A stretch of 64,000 nucleotides of DNA, taken from UJ101 sp047975265 (GTDB lineage: Bacteria > Bacteroidota > Bacteroidia > Flavobacteriales > UJ101). The translations under genes and the position numbers were made by a program. How positions within the stretch are numbered: the stretch's first letter is position 1; every line of letters begins with the position of its first letter. Below the pieces are notes generated by a model. That model made no database searches. It saw only the letters and a list, made by a program, of their open reading frames with translations, and had not been told where the DNA came from. Below are positions 63,451 to 64,000 of this stretch, in pieces. The DNA is taken from positions 17,436 through 81,435 of the forward strand of contig JBKEDE010000013.1 of NCBI GenBank assembly GCA_047975265.1, written 5' to 3'.

Positions 63451-63708
63451 ATGAAGAAATATATAATTTTGACATTAGTGCTATCAATGAATTGTTTAAA
63501 TGGACAACGAGTTTTTTTTGGTTATCCTAATAAGGATATTTCTTTGAAGTCAGGAGATCTCATTATGATTAATTTATTTGAATGGAGGAACACACCTAAT
63601 CAACTTACAGAGATAGGGATAAAAGAGAAAAACAGATTAATTTGTTTTTTAAGTAAAAATGAGAATACGAATTTAGAAATAAATATTAATAACCTGTTGT
63701 GCATTTAG
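63451..63708 (+). pseudogene. OmpA-like periplasmic protein, cut by an insertion sequence
   Basis: The 85-residue frame starts with a signal peptide (YIILTLVLSMNCLNGQ) and reads GDLIMINLFEW... IKEKNRLICFLSKNENTNLEININ. The spacing of the final block fits the first half of an OmpA-like peptidoglycan-binding domain, where I-E-I-x-G-H-T-D would follow. The last five codons (NLLCI and stop) lie inside the flanking insertion sequence. So a longer gene has been truncated, and the rest should lie on the other side of the element outside the window. The OmpA call is moderate. Confidence 0.6.
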
Positions 63709-64000
63709 GATAAGTTCACTTTAATTTTATTCAATGGTCTATTGAATAAAAAAACATTGAGATACTGAATCATTGTAAAAGCAGTAATTTTAGACAGTAA
63801 TCTTATGGCTAATCCTTTGAACGATTTTGCGTGGTTTATCATCCAAGAAAATTGTCCGTGTAATTGCGAAAAATTAGTTTCTATTCTTTTTCTGATTTTG
63901 GATTTTATTTTAGAAAAATGCTCAAATTGTACTTGGTTTTGACGCATCGGAACAGCTAATTTTATGTTAGAATGTGTGAACAAATCTAATTGATAATCAG
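63692..64000 (-). mobile_element. IS982-family insertion sequence, right-edge partial
   Basis: The minus strand carries the C-terminal part of an IS982-type transposase (63705-64000). The element end seems to lie near 63692, where ACCTGTTGTGCATTT begins directly after the truncated OmpA-like coding sequence; this would be its terminal inverted repeat. The other end is outside the window. The boundary is inferred from where the disrupted gene stops making sense. Confidence 0.65.
63705..64000 (-). CDS. IS982-family transposase, C-terminal part (runs off the edge)
   Basis: About 98 residues are visible. The stretch MRQNQVQFEHFSKIKSKIRK then RIETNFSQLHGQFSW is the conserved end of IS982 DDE transposases, where R-K-R-I-E-T-x-F-S-Q-L contains the catalytic glutamate. 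RLLSKITAFTMIQYLNVFLF with NRPLNKIK is the usual C-terminus. The frame is open to the window edge, so the N-terminal part is not seen. It appears intact over the visible part. Confidence 0.85.
   Translation of the reverse strand, partial: DYQLDLFTHSNIKLAVPMRQNQVQFEHFSKIKSKIRKRIETNFSQLHGQFSWMINHAKSFKGLAIRLLSKITAFTMIQYLNVFLFNRPLNKIKVNLS

Noticed and set aside
1..64000. CRISPR arrays, rRNA genes, prophage or integrase genes
   Set aside because: No regularly spaced repeats, rRNA-like conserved blocks, phage structural genes or tyrosine/serine recombinases were seen in the window.

Overview
The window is a low-GC (roughly one third G+C by eye) stretch of bacterial chromosome. It almost certainly comes from the phylum Bacteroidota, family Flavobacteriaceae or a close relative. 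Supporting signs are TAnnTTTG-type -7 promoter boxes, few Shine-Dalgarno sequences, a DUF4492-cydAB cluster, a fused OlsF-type acyltransferase, an exosortase XrtF pair, a complete Bat (aerotolerance) operon, an orphan MutS2 without a Smr domain, and many family-typical lipoproteins. Most of the window is ordinary core genome. A small accessory islet sits near 43.8-45.8 kb, and an insertion sequence crosses the right edge.

Left part (1-9.2 kb): the 3' end of rsmI overlaps recJ. A cytochrome bd oxidase cluster follows (DUF4492 protein, cydA, cydB and a 38-residue CydX-like small subunit). It converges on a minus-strand group of olsF (ornithine lipid synthase), an aspartate kinase and a GNAT acetyltransferase. 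9.4-16.6 kb: an ECF-type sigma factor with a 48-codon companion gene, a methyltransferase and a VanZ-like membrane protein, convergent queG, a shortened DUF3667 gene, alaS, then an M23 peptidase and a MerR regulator. 16.6-21.1 kb: gap and pfkA diverge from a NrtR/Nudix-type regulator across a palindromic intergenic region, followed by a RecD/Pif1-like helicase. 21.2-30.4 kb: a membrane-anchored unknown protein, DUF3822, rsmD, a YfcE-like phosphoesterase, truA, an MsbA-like ABC exporter, an Ala-rich lipoprotein, a lone DppB-like permease, a decayed response-regulator remnant and acsA.

30.4-43.7 kb: galE with the XrtF exosortase pair, a non-coding stretch with probable gene remnants, tRNA-Phe(GAA), sufS, a SpoU/TrmH methyltransferase, and the Bat operon. 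In transcription order that operon is moxR, DUF58, a DUF4381-like gene with a long C-terminal extension, batA, batB, batC, batD and batE. 43.7-45.8 kb is the accessory islet. It contains a 5'-truncated IS3-type transposase, the 3' end of an unidentified protein overlapping a lipoprotein gene broken by a frameshift in a T7 run, a DUF4279-like small gene bracketed by two copies of a 24-bp repeat, and a GC-rich hairpin-forming segment. The layout resembles the worn tail of a polymorphic-toxin/immunity locus.

45.8-64 kb: oligopeptidase B-like lipoprotein, DUF3332 lipoprotein, an Mla-type ABC pair (ATPase and permease), SprT-like protein, GDP-mannose synthesis enzyme, DUF389 membrane protein, M15 and S41 peptidases, pyrG, yidC, aroA, a DUF4377/META lipoprotein, mutS2, and an OmpA-like gene that appears to be cut by an IS982-family element running off the end. 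No CRISPR array, rRNA, integrase or prophage was seen. The most unusual material is the islet and several small or broken genes that automatic calling would miss.
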